From an uncultured Ruegeria sp. (lineage in GTDB: Bacteria > Pseudomonadota > Alphaproteobacteria > Rhodobacterales > Rhodobacteraceae): a stretch of DNA of 64,000 nt. The notes beneath the pieces are model-generated. The model ran no database searches, had not been told where the DNA came from, and was given only the letters and a program-made list of their open reading frames with translations. A program made the position numbers and the translations under genes. The stretch covers positions 1 to 64,000 of the forward strand of contig NZ_CANMQQ010000016.1 of NCBI RefSeq assembly GCF_947500045.1, written 5' to 3'. Shown piece by piece: positions 34,344 to 42,304 of the stretch (positions are counted from its first letter, which is position 1; every line of letters begins with the position of its first letter).

Positions 34344-35213
34344 TTATCCCCACGGTTTGCCCATCAGGCCCTGCGGGCGGATGGCCAGGAAAATCATCAG
34401 TGAGACGAAGATCAGCAGATAAGTGATATCGCCATATTGCGAGAGCACAGCGAGACCGATGGCTTCCATAAAGCCAAGGATGATCCCGCCCGCAATCGCG
34501 CCGGAGATCACCCCCGCGCCGCCGATCATCACCATCATGAAGGCCTTGATCGAGGTCGGTCCACCCATACCCAGGTTGACGCCCGTGATCGTCACCAGCA
34601 ATCCGCCAACCAGCCCGGCCAACATCGCGCCGAGGGCAAATCCGATCATCGAATAACGGCTGACATTCACGCCCATCAGTTGCGCTGCCGTTCTGTCCTG
34701 CGCCAACGCGCGCAGGGCACGGCCGGTTTTTGAGTATTGCATGAACAGGATGAAAGTGACGATGGACAGAATGGCCAATATGCAAATCAGGATGCGATCA
34801 TAGGGCATGATCAACTTGAAATCCCAATTGAAGACGCCATCGACGATCTTGGGAACACCGCGCTGCTTTTCACCAAAGACCAGCAGGATGATCGCATCGA
34901 ACAGAAACGCCAGACCCGCCGCCAGAAGCATTGTACTCTCCTCGCGGGATGATCGTCGTATGACCGGCGCGAACAAAAATCGCTCAATGAGCGCTCCAAG
35001 CACGGCCAGAGTGATGCAGGACGCCAATAGCGCGATAACGAATGGCCAACCAAGTTGTCCGTAAAAGGTATAAGTGACGAAGCCACCGAGTACGTACATT
35101 TGTCCGTGAGCAAAATTCAGTACGTTCATCAGGGCAAAGATCAGCGTCAATCCCAGGGCGATCATCGCATATTGCGCGCCCAGATAGATGCCATTTGCTA
35201 GTATCTGTTCCAT
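34344..35213 (-). CDS. livH: Branched-chain-type ABC transporter permease LivH
   Basis: The 289-residue polytopic membrane protein has the LivH motifs QYAMIALGLTLIFALMNVLN, FAHGQMYVLGGFV, RALAQDRTAAQLMGVN and MVMIGGAGVISGAIAGG. The last corresponds to the permease loop that contacts the ATPase. It follows the binding-protein gene after a strong hairpin and precedes livM by a few bases. Confidence 0.94.
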   Translation of the reverse strand: MEQILANGIYLGAQYAMIALGLTLIFALMNVLNFAHGQMYVLGGFVTYTFYGQLGWPFVIALLASCITLAVLGALIERFLFAPVIRRSSREESTMLLAAGLAFLFDAIILLVFGEKQRGVPKIVDGVFNWDFKLIMPYDRILICILAILSIVTFILFMQYSKTGRALRALAQDRTAAQLMGVNVSRYSMIGFALGAMLAGLVGGLLVTITGVNLGMGGPTSIKAFMMVMIGGAGVISGAIAGGIILGFMEAIGLAVLSQYGDITYLLIFVSLMIFLAIRPQGLMGKPWG

Positions 35214-35239
35214 GAGTGTCCCGCATAAGGTTCGGGTAT

Positions 35240-35262
35240 CCCGGGCTGATCATCAGCCCGGG
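35240..35262 (-). other. Strong intercistronic hairpin between binding-protein and livH genes
   Basis: CCCGGGCTGAT (35240-35250) and ATCAGCCCGGG (35252-35262) are perfect 11-base arms around one central base, the most stable dyad seen in the window. A second small hairpin (TAGGC-tttc-GCCTA) lies nearer to the binding-protein stop. The placement suggests attenuation that leaves more binding-protein than permease mRNA. Confidence 0.7.
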
Positions 35263-35308
35263 AGGGTTAGAGGCCCGTTAGGCTTTCGCCTAGTTGGGGA
35301 GATTGGCC

Positions 35309-36496
35309 TCAGTCAACTTCGGCAACAAAGAGTGTTTCAAACACACCGTCTTGGTAGACGTTCACCACCAGTGGCACGGCGATCTGGCGTTTTTGCCCGA
35401 AAGAAGTCGTGCCGACATACCGCATTTTTGCGTCACCCTTCATGAAGGGGTTCGGTGCTTCGAACGTATCCATTGTCGTCTGGAATGCGTTCACATCCTC
35501 GATACCCGCCGGATTGGCGTTCAGGGTCGCCAGGATATATTCCAGCGCATAGACTTTGGTGTTCGACTCGTCGTTATATTCACCGAACATATCGGTATAA
35601 CGCTTGACGAACTCCTTCATGTCATCTGACGCGATTTCAGGGGTCGAGGCACCGCCCACGGAAATAAATCCGTTGGCCAAATCACCCGCACCTTCGCGCA
35701 AAACCGTCGCATCCTGCGCCGTTTCAGTTGAAATGACACCCTGGAAGCCAAGTTCACGGGCCGAGCGGATCAGCTGTGGAGCATTGGCGGGAGAGACACC
35801 CGACAGAACCAGCAGATCAGGCTGCGTTCGCATGACCGGCGTCAGAACCGGAGTAAAGTCGGTCGTGTCCACCTGATAGGTCACGTTGTCTGAAACAACT
35901 TCAAGGCCCAGCGCATTTGCTGCGGCGATCCCGCCGTCCCGCTGGCTCAGCGGGTCCGACTCGTTGGCGGCAACAAAGGCCACGGTCTTTACGCCTTTTT
36001 CGTCCCTCAGGTACTTATAAATCGCAGGACCTGACTGATAGTTTGCGACCATGCCCAGAACCGCATTCGATGCAGGTGCCGAGTAAAGCTCTTTCGGGAA
36101 GGCATATGGGAAATACATGATCCCCTGCGCCTCGGCGACGGGGCGAACAGCGGCTGCGCCATCGTCCACGTTAGGGCCAACCACATAGTGGATGCCTTCC
36201 TGCGCCATCTTCTCCATACCGGCGATCGCGCGCTTGGGGTCCTTCTGATCATCGAACGAGACGATTTCGATGTCATAGGTGGTGTCACCGATCTTGTAAC
36301 CGCCGGATTCGTTGATCCAGTCAGCCCGCGCCTCCATCGATCGCTGGTTCGAGATACCCCAGGCCGCCGCCGGCCCCGAGGTTACCCCGACAAAACCGAT
36401 CTTGAGCACCGGGTTCTCCGCCCAGGCCGCCGATCCGAGTACGGACACGGCCAAGGCCAAGGCAGCCGATGATTTCATCAGATTTCTGCGTTTCAT
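35309..36496 (-). CDS. Branched-chain-type ABC transporter periplasmic binding protein (LivK/UrtA class)
   Basis: The 395-residue protein has a signal peptide (residues 1-26, KSSAALALAVSVLGSAAWA) and a type 1 periplasmic-binding fold: KIGFVGVTSGPAAAWGISNQ, ARADWINESGGYKIG, HYVVGPNVDDGAAAVRPVAE and DLLVLSGVSPANAPQLIRSA. It is the first gene of a six-gene operon and is divergent from a GntR regulator whose candidate operators lie in between. The ligand is not known. The racemase-family gene at the operon end suggests an amino acid derivative, amide or small dicarboxylate. Confidence 0.92.
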   Translation of the reverse strand: MKRRNLMKSSAALALAVSVLGSAAWAENPVLKIGFVGVTSGPAAAWGISNQRSMEARADWINESGGYKIGDTTYDIEIVSFDDQKDPKRAIAGMEKMAQEGIHYVVGPNVDDGAAAVRPVAEAQGIMYFPYAFPKELYSAPASNAVLGMVANYQSGPAIYKYLRDEKGVKTVAFVAANESDPLSQRDGGIAAANALGLEVVSDNVTYQVDTTDFTPVLTPVMRTQPDLLVLSGVSPANAPQLIRSARELGFQGVISTETAQDATVLREGAGDLANGFISVGGASTPEIASDDMKEFVKRYTDMFGEYNDESNTKVYALEYILATLNANPAGIEDVNAFQTTMDTFEAPNPFMKGDAKMRYVGTTSFGQKRQIAVPLVVNVYQDGVFETLFVAEVD

Positions 36497-36591
36497 TATT
36501 TCCTCCCTATTGAGGTTTCGGCGCCTCTTCCGGGCGTTTTGAACAACTAAAAGGTCACAGGTCGAATCCCGGTGATGCCACCAATTTCTGC

Positions 36592-36694
36592 ATTGTTAAC
36601 AATCTATGTCAACATTTTTTGTCAAAACCGTTGTTGATATTGTTAACTGACAACCAATATATTGTCAGAAGACGGCCTTGCAGCTATTAACAAT
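36592..36694. promoter_or_regulatory. Repeated GntR-type operator candidates in the liv2-gntR divergent promoter region
   Basis: The region between the binding-protein gene and the GntR gene is AT-rich and holds a perfect 12-bp palindrome ATTGTTAACAAT at 36592-36603. The half ATTGTTAAC recurs at 36639-36647, and the mirrored ATTAACAAT at 36686-36694. FadR-subfamily GntR proteins bind short palindromes with GT-N-AC-type halves, which these match. The spacing of 47 bases between copies would allow cooperative binding. Binding itself is inferred. Confidence 0.6.
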
Positions 36695-36725
36695 CTTCAA
36701 CCCTTTTCCACCAACGCCGAACGAG

Positions 36726-37439
36726 ATGACGAACGCAACTGACCAGAAACTAGACACTTTACGCGCTGATCCCGACGAGCAAATTATTGTGGATCGGATC
36801 TATTCTGCTGTCATGGAGCAGAAGCTCGCGCCCAGAACCAAGTTGAGCGAACAAACCTTATGTGAGACCTTTGGCGTCGGTCGTATGCGCGTTCGCCGTG
36901 CCCTATTGTTGTTGAGCAGTCAGGGCATCGTTGAACTGCGCTCTAACCGAGGTGCCTTTATCGCCTGCCCCAGCCCCGACGAAGCCCGCGAGGTTTTTGA
37001 AGCGCGCCTCATGATCGAAACCGGCATCGTGCGCGAATTAACCCGAGAGATCAGCACCGCAGGCGTCGATGCGCTGCGATCACACATAAAAGAAGAAGAT
37101 GATGCGCGGGCAAGGAATGACCAAACTGAAATTATCAGGCTCTCTGGCGAATTTCATGTCGAATTGGCCAAATGCCACAACAACTCGGTCCTCACGCGCG
37201 TCGTTCGGGAACTGGTGACCCGGTCGTCTTTGATCGTTGCATTGTTTGGAACCAACAAGGATTCATCCTGCCCCGACGACGAACACGCATCGATCATTGA
37301 TGCAATTGTAAGCGGTGACCCGCAATCTGCGGAAGACAACATTCAACACCACCTGCTTCATGTAAAAAACAGCCTGGATCTGAAGCAATCGCAGAATGTT
37401 GAACCCGATCTGGCCAAGATTCTCACTGGGCGTATGTAG
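36726..37439 (+). CDS. GntR-family (FadR/FCD subfamily) transcriptional regulator
   Basis: The 237-residue protein has an N-terminal winged helix (about 18-75: LAPRTKLSEQTLCETFGVGR, then RRALLLLSSQGIVELRSNRG) and an all-helical FCD effector domain (about 85-215), with metal/ligand-type residues in LSGEFHVELAKCHNN. It is divergent from the transporter operon and presumably represses it. An in-frame TTG 16 codons earlier exists, but ATG at 36726 fits family length better. The Shine-Dalgarno is weak. Confidence 0.9.
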   Translation: MTNATDQKLDTLRADPDEQIIVDRIYSAVMEQKLAPRTKLSEQTLCETFGVGRMRVRRALLLLSSQGIVELRSNRGAFIACPSPDEAREVFEARLMIETGIVRELTREISTAGVDALRSHIKEEDDARARNDQTEIIRLSGEFHVELAKCHNNSVLTRVVRELVTRSSLIVALFGTNKDSSCPDDEHASIIDAIVSGDPQSAEDNIQHHLLHVKNSLDLKQSQNVEPDLAKILTGRM

Positions 37440-37599
37440 TCGATTTCGTTGTAAAACCCGCCAGGCAAGCAGCGCTGCAGTAGCCAAAAGACCATCTACA
37501 GTTCTCGCCCCGCTTTATGCCACTTGTGTATAAATGTGCTTTGCAAACTGCGCAAAAGCCCCGCGATATCTAACAAGTTCCGGGTATTCTCGTCTTCGC

Positions 37600-40134
37600 T
37601 CATTCGGGAAGATATTTTTCTGACCATTGCGTGGCAGCAGCACCCGATTCAATTAACTTGTCGATGGATTCGTTGTCCAATCCTAGGCGCGTCAGAATAT
37701 CCCGCGTGTTGTGGCCGTATTTCGGCATATACGAAGGGATTGTGATACGGCTGCGCTTGGGCCTGACAGCATTCGGAGCCACTAGATCACACCAGCGCCC
37801 CATCGGATGCTGATCGTGGCGGATCACCCGGAAGGTGTCCTTAGTCAGATCAATCGCCCCTTCGCTTTCAAGCTGCAAAGAGGCATCTCGGGTTTCATGC
37901 AGGGACCCTAAAGGCACCGCCGCGCTGGATGATTCGGACAACGCTGCGGCCCAGAAGGCCACTGGTTTGGTTGCGAAACGCTGGGCGAGCGCTGATTGCA
38001 GCTCTGCCTCTTTCAAATCAGCCAGATCATTCAACTCTGTTACCTTAGAGAGTGCGGCCTCGCGTTCTGTCGGAGCTGCAAAGAACATCCAGCCGTCCTC
38101 GGCCTGATAACAATGATAATAGGGGCCACTACCAAGAACTTCGCGCCCCGAAGGCTCATCAAAGGGTGCCCGTCCGTCAAAGTCATACATGAACTCGGCC
38201 TGGATCAGGTTGCCGCCGCCGGCCAGGGATGCCCTGGCGATACTGCCTTCGCCGGTGCGCTTGAGTTGAACCAAGGCACCACCAAGCGCGACACAGGCAC
38301 AATATCCGGTCAGCACATCTATGGTGCCAAAATGCGCGTGCTCTTCAGGCGTGTCCATACCGCCGCCAAACCGAAGCATCACACCCGTCGCCGCCTGCGC
38401 CAAATCATCATAACCGAGGTGGTTCGACTTTGGCCCCTGCATCGGCCCTCCGAATGCGTCGAGCTGAACCAAAATCAATCGCGGATTTATCTCTCTCATC
38501 CGTTCTGGCGACAGGCCAAGCCCATCGCGCTGCGCGTCTGTACCGTTCATCGTAACCACATCCGCCTCGGCGATCAGCTGGGCCAGTATGTCCTGCCCCT
38601 CATCGGTGCGCAGGTTCAGAAGGATACTTTCCTTACCGCGATGCGCATGCATGCCAAAAACAACAGCGTTCCACGGGTCGACCGACGGCGACGCAGGCTG
38701 AACCAGCGTGACCTCGGCCCCAAACCGGGCGAGGGTCGATCCAATGGTCGGCCCGGCGATGACATTGGTGAGGTCCAACACCTTTAAGCCATCGAGCCAC
38801 CCACCACCGGCGGTTTCAACAGCAGAGTTGTTGCGCGACTCCTCCGACAGTAGCGTATCCAGATCCGCCGGGCGTGCGGCTTGCTTGTCAGCCGCACCAT
38901 GGTCGTTTGCCAGCCAGGCGATATTGCCCATCTGCCGCATCTCTCCATGTTTGGGGTCATCGACCCGCAGTACCAGACCACAGGCCAAAGCATGTGGATC
39001 ATCCAGCCACTCTTTCGTGGTCCGCTGCGCTGTGGCTGGCGCTTTGGCTGCTCCGAATATTTCTTCCCACTCATGAGCCGGACGGGTTAGAAAAGCCTCT
39101 TTCATTGCATGAGAGACGCGCGCCCGATCGGACGCGCCTACAGGATAGTTGCGCATCGACCAGCCTTCGGGCCAGACGGCTTGATCCAGATAAGCGTCGA
39201 AATCAGGCAAAGATTTTGCCAGCTCCCCCAGACCCAGCGTCTTCAGCGCACGTTCAGGATGCCCCTTAATACTGCAAGCCACGACGTAAAAGCCCCGCCC
39301 ATCGGCACAGGGGTACGTTCGATAGAACGGGTCGAGGAATTCTGAAAGCTCCGGGAACGCCAGTGTCGTTGGCAGACCTTCCGCAGCGCGCCTCTCAAGC
39401 TCTACCTCACGCGGCGATTTATAGCGTTCAGGATAATCCTCGATCCGCTGGCAATTGTAGACCAGCCCTTCCAGCAACGCCGAGGCCAACGGTACTTCGA
39501 TATGCTCACCGCCATTGCGCGTGCGCGCTTGAAGCGCAAACAGCACCGACATTGCACCAAAGGTCGACCCATATGCCGAAGCCAGCGCCAACGGCGTGAA
39601 AGATGGGTTTATCCCCATCAGCCGCCGGTTCAGCCCCATATCGGTAAATTGACCGGTTCGCGCTGCGATCACGGCTTCCCACGCGGCAATTTCCGGCAGC
39701 TCGGGATCTGCCGAAGCAAAGCCGGGCATCGACAACGATATGATTGACGGGTTGATTGCGCTCAGCGCATCGGGCCCCAATCCCAGGCGGTTCATAACGC
39801 CGGGGCGGAAATTGTCGATTACAACATCGGCACGTTCGACAAGGCTTTGGGCTGTTTGTAGCCCGCGCGCGGTTTTCAGGTCCAGCTCGAGAACAGTTTT
39901 ACCCCGCGACAACATATCAGCCGCAGGGGATTTAAGCCGGGGGCCGCCGGGTGGATCAATACGGATCACATCGGCCCCCATATCAGCAAGCATCATGCCG
40001 ACAAGCGGCCCGGCTAGGTACTGGCCAAAATCGAGAACTCTGATATTCGACAAGGGGCGGTCGTTCATTCGATCGGAATCTTTCACTTGGTCGGGTGGAA
40101 CATCGGTTGCGTTTTCAGGAAAGCTAACCTTCAT
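37600..40134 (-). CDS. Two-domain class III (CaiB/BaiF) CoA-transferase
   Basis: The protein, of about 844 residues, contains two complete CoA-transferase III domains in tandem. The first (about 25-415) opens with LSNIRVLDFGQYLAGPLVG and ADMGADVIRIDPPGG. The second (about 450-830) opens with LDGLKVLDLTNVIAGPTIGS and ARFGAEVTLVQP. Class III enzymes normally have about 400 residues and work as interlocked dimers, so this fusion would be a pseudo-dimer in one chain. Such enzymes move CoA between carboxylic acids in carnitine, bile-acid, benzylsuccinate or oxalate metabolism. The start is uncertain: 40179, 40134 and 40068 are possible, the last giving the most typical N-terminus. It is divergent from the PucR-type regulator. 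Confidence 0.88.
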   Translation of the reverse strand: MKVSFPENATDVPPDQVKDSDRMNDRPLSNIRVLDFGQYLAGPLVGMMLADMGADVIRIDPPGGPRLKSPAADMLSRGKTVLELDLKTARGLQTAQSLVERADVVIDNFRPGVMNRLGLGPDALSAINPSIISLSMPGFASADPELPEIAAWEAVIAARTGQFTDMGLNRRLMGINPSFTPLALASAYGSTFGAMSVLFALQARTRNGGEHIEVPLASALLEGLVYNCQRIEDYPERYKSPREVELERRAAEGLPTTLAFPELSEFLDPFYRTYPCADGRGFYVVACSIKGHPERALKTLGLGELAKSLPDFDAYLDQAVWPEGWSMRNYPVGASDRARVSHAMKEAFLTRPAHEWEEIFGAAKAPATAQRTTKEWLDDPHALACGLVLRVDDPKHGEMRQMGNIAWLANDHGAADKQAARPADLDTLLSEESRNNSAVETAGGGWLDGLKVLDLTNVIAGPTIGSTLARFGAEVTLVQPASPSVDPWNAVVFGMHAHRGKESILLNLRTDEGQDILAQLIAEADVVTMNGTDAQRDGLGLSPERMREINPRLILVQLDAFGGPMQGPKSNHLGYDDLAQAATGVMLRFGGGMDTPEEHAHFGTIDVLTGYCACVALGGALVQLKRTGEGSIARASLAGGGNLIQAEFMYDFDGRAPFDEPSGREVLGSGPYYHCYQAEDGWMFFAAPTEREAALSKVTELNDLADLKEAELQSALAQRFATKPVAFWAAALSESSSAAVPLGSLHETRDASLQLESEGAIDLTKDTFRVIRHDQHPMGRWCDLVAPNAVRPKRSRITIPSYMPKYGHNTRDILTRLGLDNESIDKLIESGAAATQWSEKYLPE

Positions 40135-40435
40135 GCTCGCATCCATATTGTCCAGAAACGTCAAAAATCTAATCCACATCGGACAAAATGATGTCGTTTA
40201 TCACCAACGTCCTTCTCTTCGAGAAGATCTCTTACACGCTCCTGGCTTGTGTGCTGGAACCCTTGCGCGAGATCCAGCATAGTTTAATCCACTGAAACGA
40301 ATCATTGGGTCGCCGCGCCCTGTATCTGTTGCTGGCCTGCGCCATTAAGGCTAGCGTAAGCAGACTGCTCCGATAGCCTGTTCAGCTGTGCTGCTGAACC
40401 CGGGCTGGAAGTGGTCCGAAAACAATCACCATCCG

Positions 40436-42211
40436 ATGTCGGGGGACGAGTTGCGGGATAAATCCTACGCGAGAACGGACAACCAACTGTATAAAGTTTC
40501 CAGACTGGCCCGTGTCATAGACCAAAGCCAGAATGCCGAAGAGACGTACCAGTTACTGACACAAGGCGTTTGCGCGCATTCCAAGTGGGATATCAGCAGC
40601 ATTCAGGTTCTGGATGTGGACGCAGGGCTGGCAGTGCCTATCGTGCGCCATGATCCTTATTACGGCGGAGATCTAAGCAAAGTGCCCGGTTGGGATGCAC
40701 GTACCAGCCCGGTTGGCCATGTACTGCAAAAGGGCGAGCCTTTCATCATGCACGATGCAGCGGCGCAGGATGATTTCCCTGGCTTTCGCGATGATGCCAT
40801 GCTGCGCGGTTACCATACATCGGTGATGATACCGCTGGATGTGACCGATGCGACAGGCCGCCCGATCGTCTATTCGGTAGCTGCCAAGAAGGTTGTGACC
40901 GTAGATGATGCCGATCTTGGGTTTCTTCAATGTGTCGCCGAACTGACGAATATTGCCATTCGCAAGATTCAGAAACTGGATGATGAACGGCTGCAGGCAC
41001 TGCGGCTTAAAACCATTCTGGAAAGCATGACCGCATCGCTTGGCAAGACGCTGGAATCTGAGGCGACCGATGCGCTTGCAGGCGGGCTTAGCAAGTTGTT
41101 CCCGGCTGGGTGGCTGGCAATCGATCTGACATCCGGACGAGGTCTTTTCGATCCGTCCACGCCGCCGCCCTTACCGGACCTGTCGGTCCGTCGCGTTTCA
41201 GATGAATTGATCCGCGCGGCGATTGATGCAGGCACACATGCCAGCGAGGAACCCATGGAATTGCGCATCATGGGTTCAAGCATTCGCGCAGAAGTCAGTG
41301 CATTACAGATTGACGGACACCACGTCGGCACACTTTTCTTCTTTGGTAACGCCGCACTCAACGATCACGAGCGTATCGCGGCCAAGGCTGGAAGGCTGGC
41401 ACTCTCGTCATTCATCCTGCGCAGTTTTATCGAGTTCCGTTCGCGCCGCGTGACAGCGCGCCGTGTACTGGCGCGGTTGTTGTCAGGGGACTGGCGTGAT
41501 CGCGAAGAGATGTTCGACGAAGCGCATATACTGGATTTCGATCTTCAGGCAGATATGCGGCTTGTGATGATCAGCCTGCCCGAAGGGCGCATGGTCGACG
41601 AAGGGGCACATAGTTTCATCCAGCGCGGCGCCCAGACCATTTTGGGGCCAACAATCTCATGTGTTCTGGAAGAACAGTTGGTCCTGCTTTTGGGGGATGC
41701 GGCTGGCAAGGCCGAGAATGGGCGCAAGGCTTTTCTATCCCGCGTAAGGTCGGTGCTACCCGAGAAGGTGGCGTTGGTGATGTCCGACAAAATCACGGAC
41801 ATCAGTGATCTGCCCAAGGCCCGGCAGACAGGTCTCAATACGCTGAATGTAGCCCGTTCGATGCACCTTGATGGTTGGATCAGCCAGATGAACATGGGTG
41901 AATTGCCGGCCTTGATGACTTCGGCCGAGATCGGGAGGGTTCAAGCCTTTCAGCAAAACACGCTGCCCGAAGTACTGCGCGCAGATACCCGAAAAGCACG
42001 GGTTGCGCGCGAAACCATCGAGGTTTTCCTGCGGTCCGGTCGCCGCTATCAAGAAGCCGCCGACACCTTGGGAATCCATGTCACAACCCTGCGATACAGA
42101 TTGGATCAATTGCAGGAATTGCATGGGTTGAATTTCAATGATTCTGATAAGTGTTTCGAGATTGATCTGGCGATTCGGCTAATGAAACTGATAAATTACT
42201 ACGAATCGTAG
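40436..42211 (+). CDS. GAF-domain / PucR-type helix-turn-helix transcriptional regulator
   Basis: The protein, of about 591 residues, has an N-terminal GAF sensor domain (about 15-175, with GVCAHSKWDISSIQVLDVDA and a VGHVLQKGEPFIMHDA segment), a central region, and a C-terminal PucR/CdaR-type helix-turn-helix (about 530-590: YQEAADTLGIHVTTLRYRLD). PucR-class proteins activate catabolic operons for purines, sugar acids or aromatic and N-heterocyclic compounds. It lies between the divergent CoA-transferase and the downstream ring-oxidation operon on its own strand. The start is uncertain: ATG 40436, or GTG 40388; neither has a clear ribosome-binding site. Confidence 0.85.
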   Translation: MSGDELRDKSYARTDNQLYKVSRLARVIDQSQNAEETYQLLTQGVCAHSKWDISSIQVLDVDAGLAVPIVRHDPYYGGDLSKVPGWDARTSPVGHVLQKGEPFIMHDAAAQDDFPGFRDDAMLRGYHTSVMIPLDVTDATGRPIVYSVAAKKVVTVDDADLGFLQCVAELTNIAIRKIQKLDDERLQALRLKTILESMTASLGKTLESEATDALAGGLSKLFPAGWLAIDLTSGRGLFDPSTPPPLPDLSVRRVSDELIRAAIDAGTHASEEPMELRIMGSSIRAEVSALQIDGHHVGTLFFFGNAALNDHERIAAKAGRLALSSFILRSFIEFRSRRVTARRVLARLLSGDWRDREEMFDEAHILDFDLQADMRLVMISLPEGRMVDEGAHSFIQRGAQTILGPTISCVLEEQLVLLLGDAAGKAENGRKAFLSRVRSVLPEKVALVMSDKITDISDLPKARQTGLNTLNVARSMHLDGWISQMNMGELPALMTSAEIGRVQAFQQNTLPEVLRADTRKARVARETIEVFLRSGRRYQEAADTLGIHVTTLRYRLDQLQELHGLNFNDSDKCFEIDLAIRLMKLINYYES

Positions 42212-42223
42212 GAAAAAAATAAT

Positions 42224-42237
42224 TTGATCTAGATCAA
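42224..42237. promoter_or_regulatory. FNR/FnrL-type box upstream of the flavin monooxygenase operon
   Basis: TTGATCTAGATCAA is a perfect 14-bp palindrome matching the Crp/FNR-family consensus TTGAT-N4-ATCAA exactly. It lies 13 bases after the regulator stop and 68 bases before the flavin reductase start, where the operon's promoter must be. FnrL-type regulators sense oxygen in this group of bacteria. Regulation of this operon by them is an inference. A dyad CTACGA-A-TCGTAG at 42199-42211 covers the regulator's stop codon. Confidence 0.6.
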
Positions 42238-42304
42238 CTCGGTGGAAGTCACACGTCCGCTTCCCCCCTTAGTCTTAACAAAAATGACAGGGGGAATGCC
42301 GCAG

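Noticed and set aside
37440-37599. Palindrome GCAGCGCTGC (37469-37478) as terminator between convergent genes
   Set aside because: No loop and no T-tract; its position is suggestive but the evidence is insufficient.
40212-40226. CTTCTC-TTC-GAGAAG dyad as PucR-type operator
   Set aside because: 6-bp arms only, 3-base centre and no second copy; left out of the feature list.
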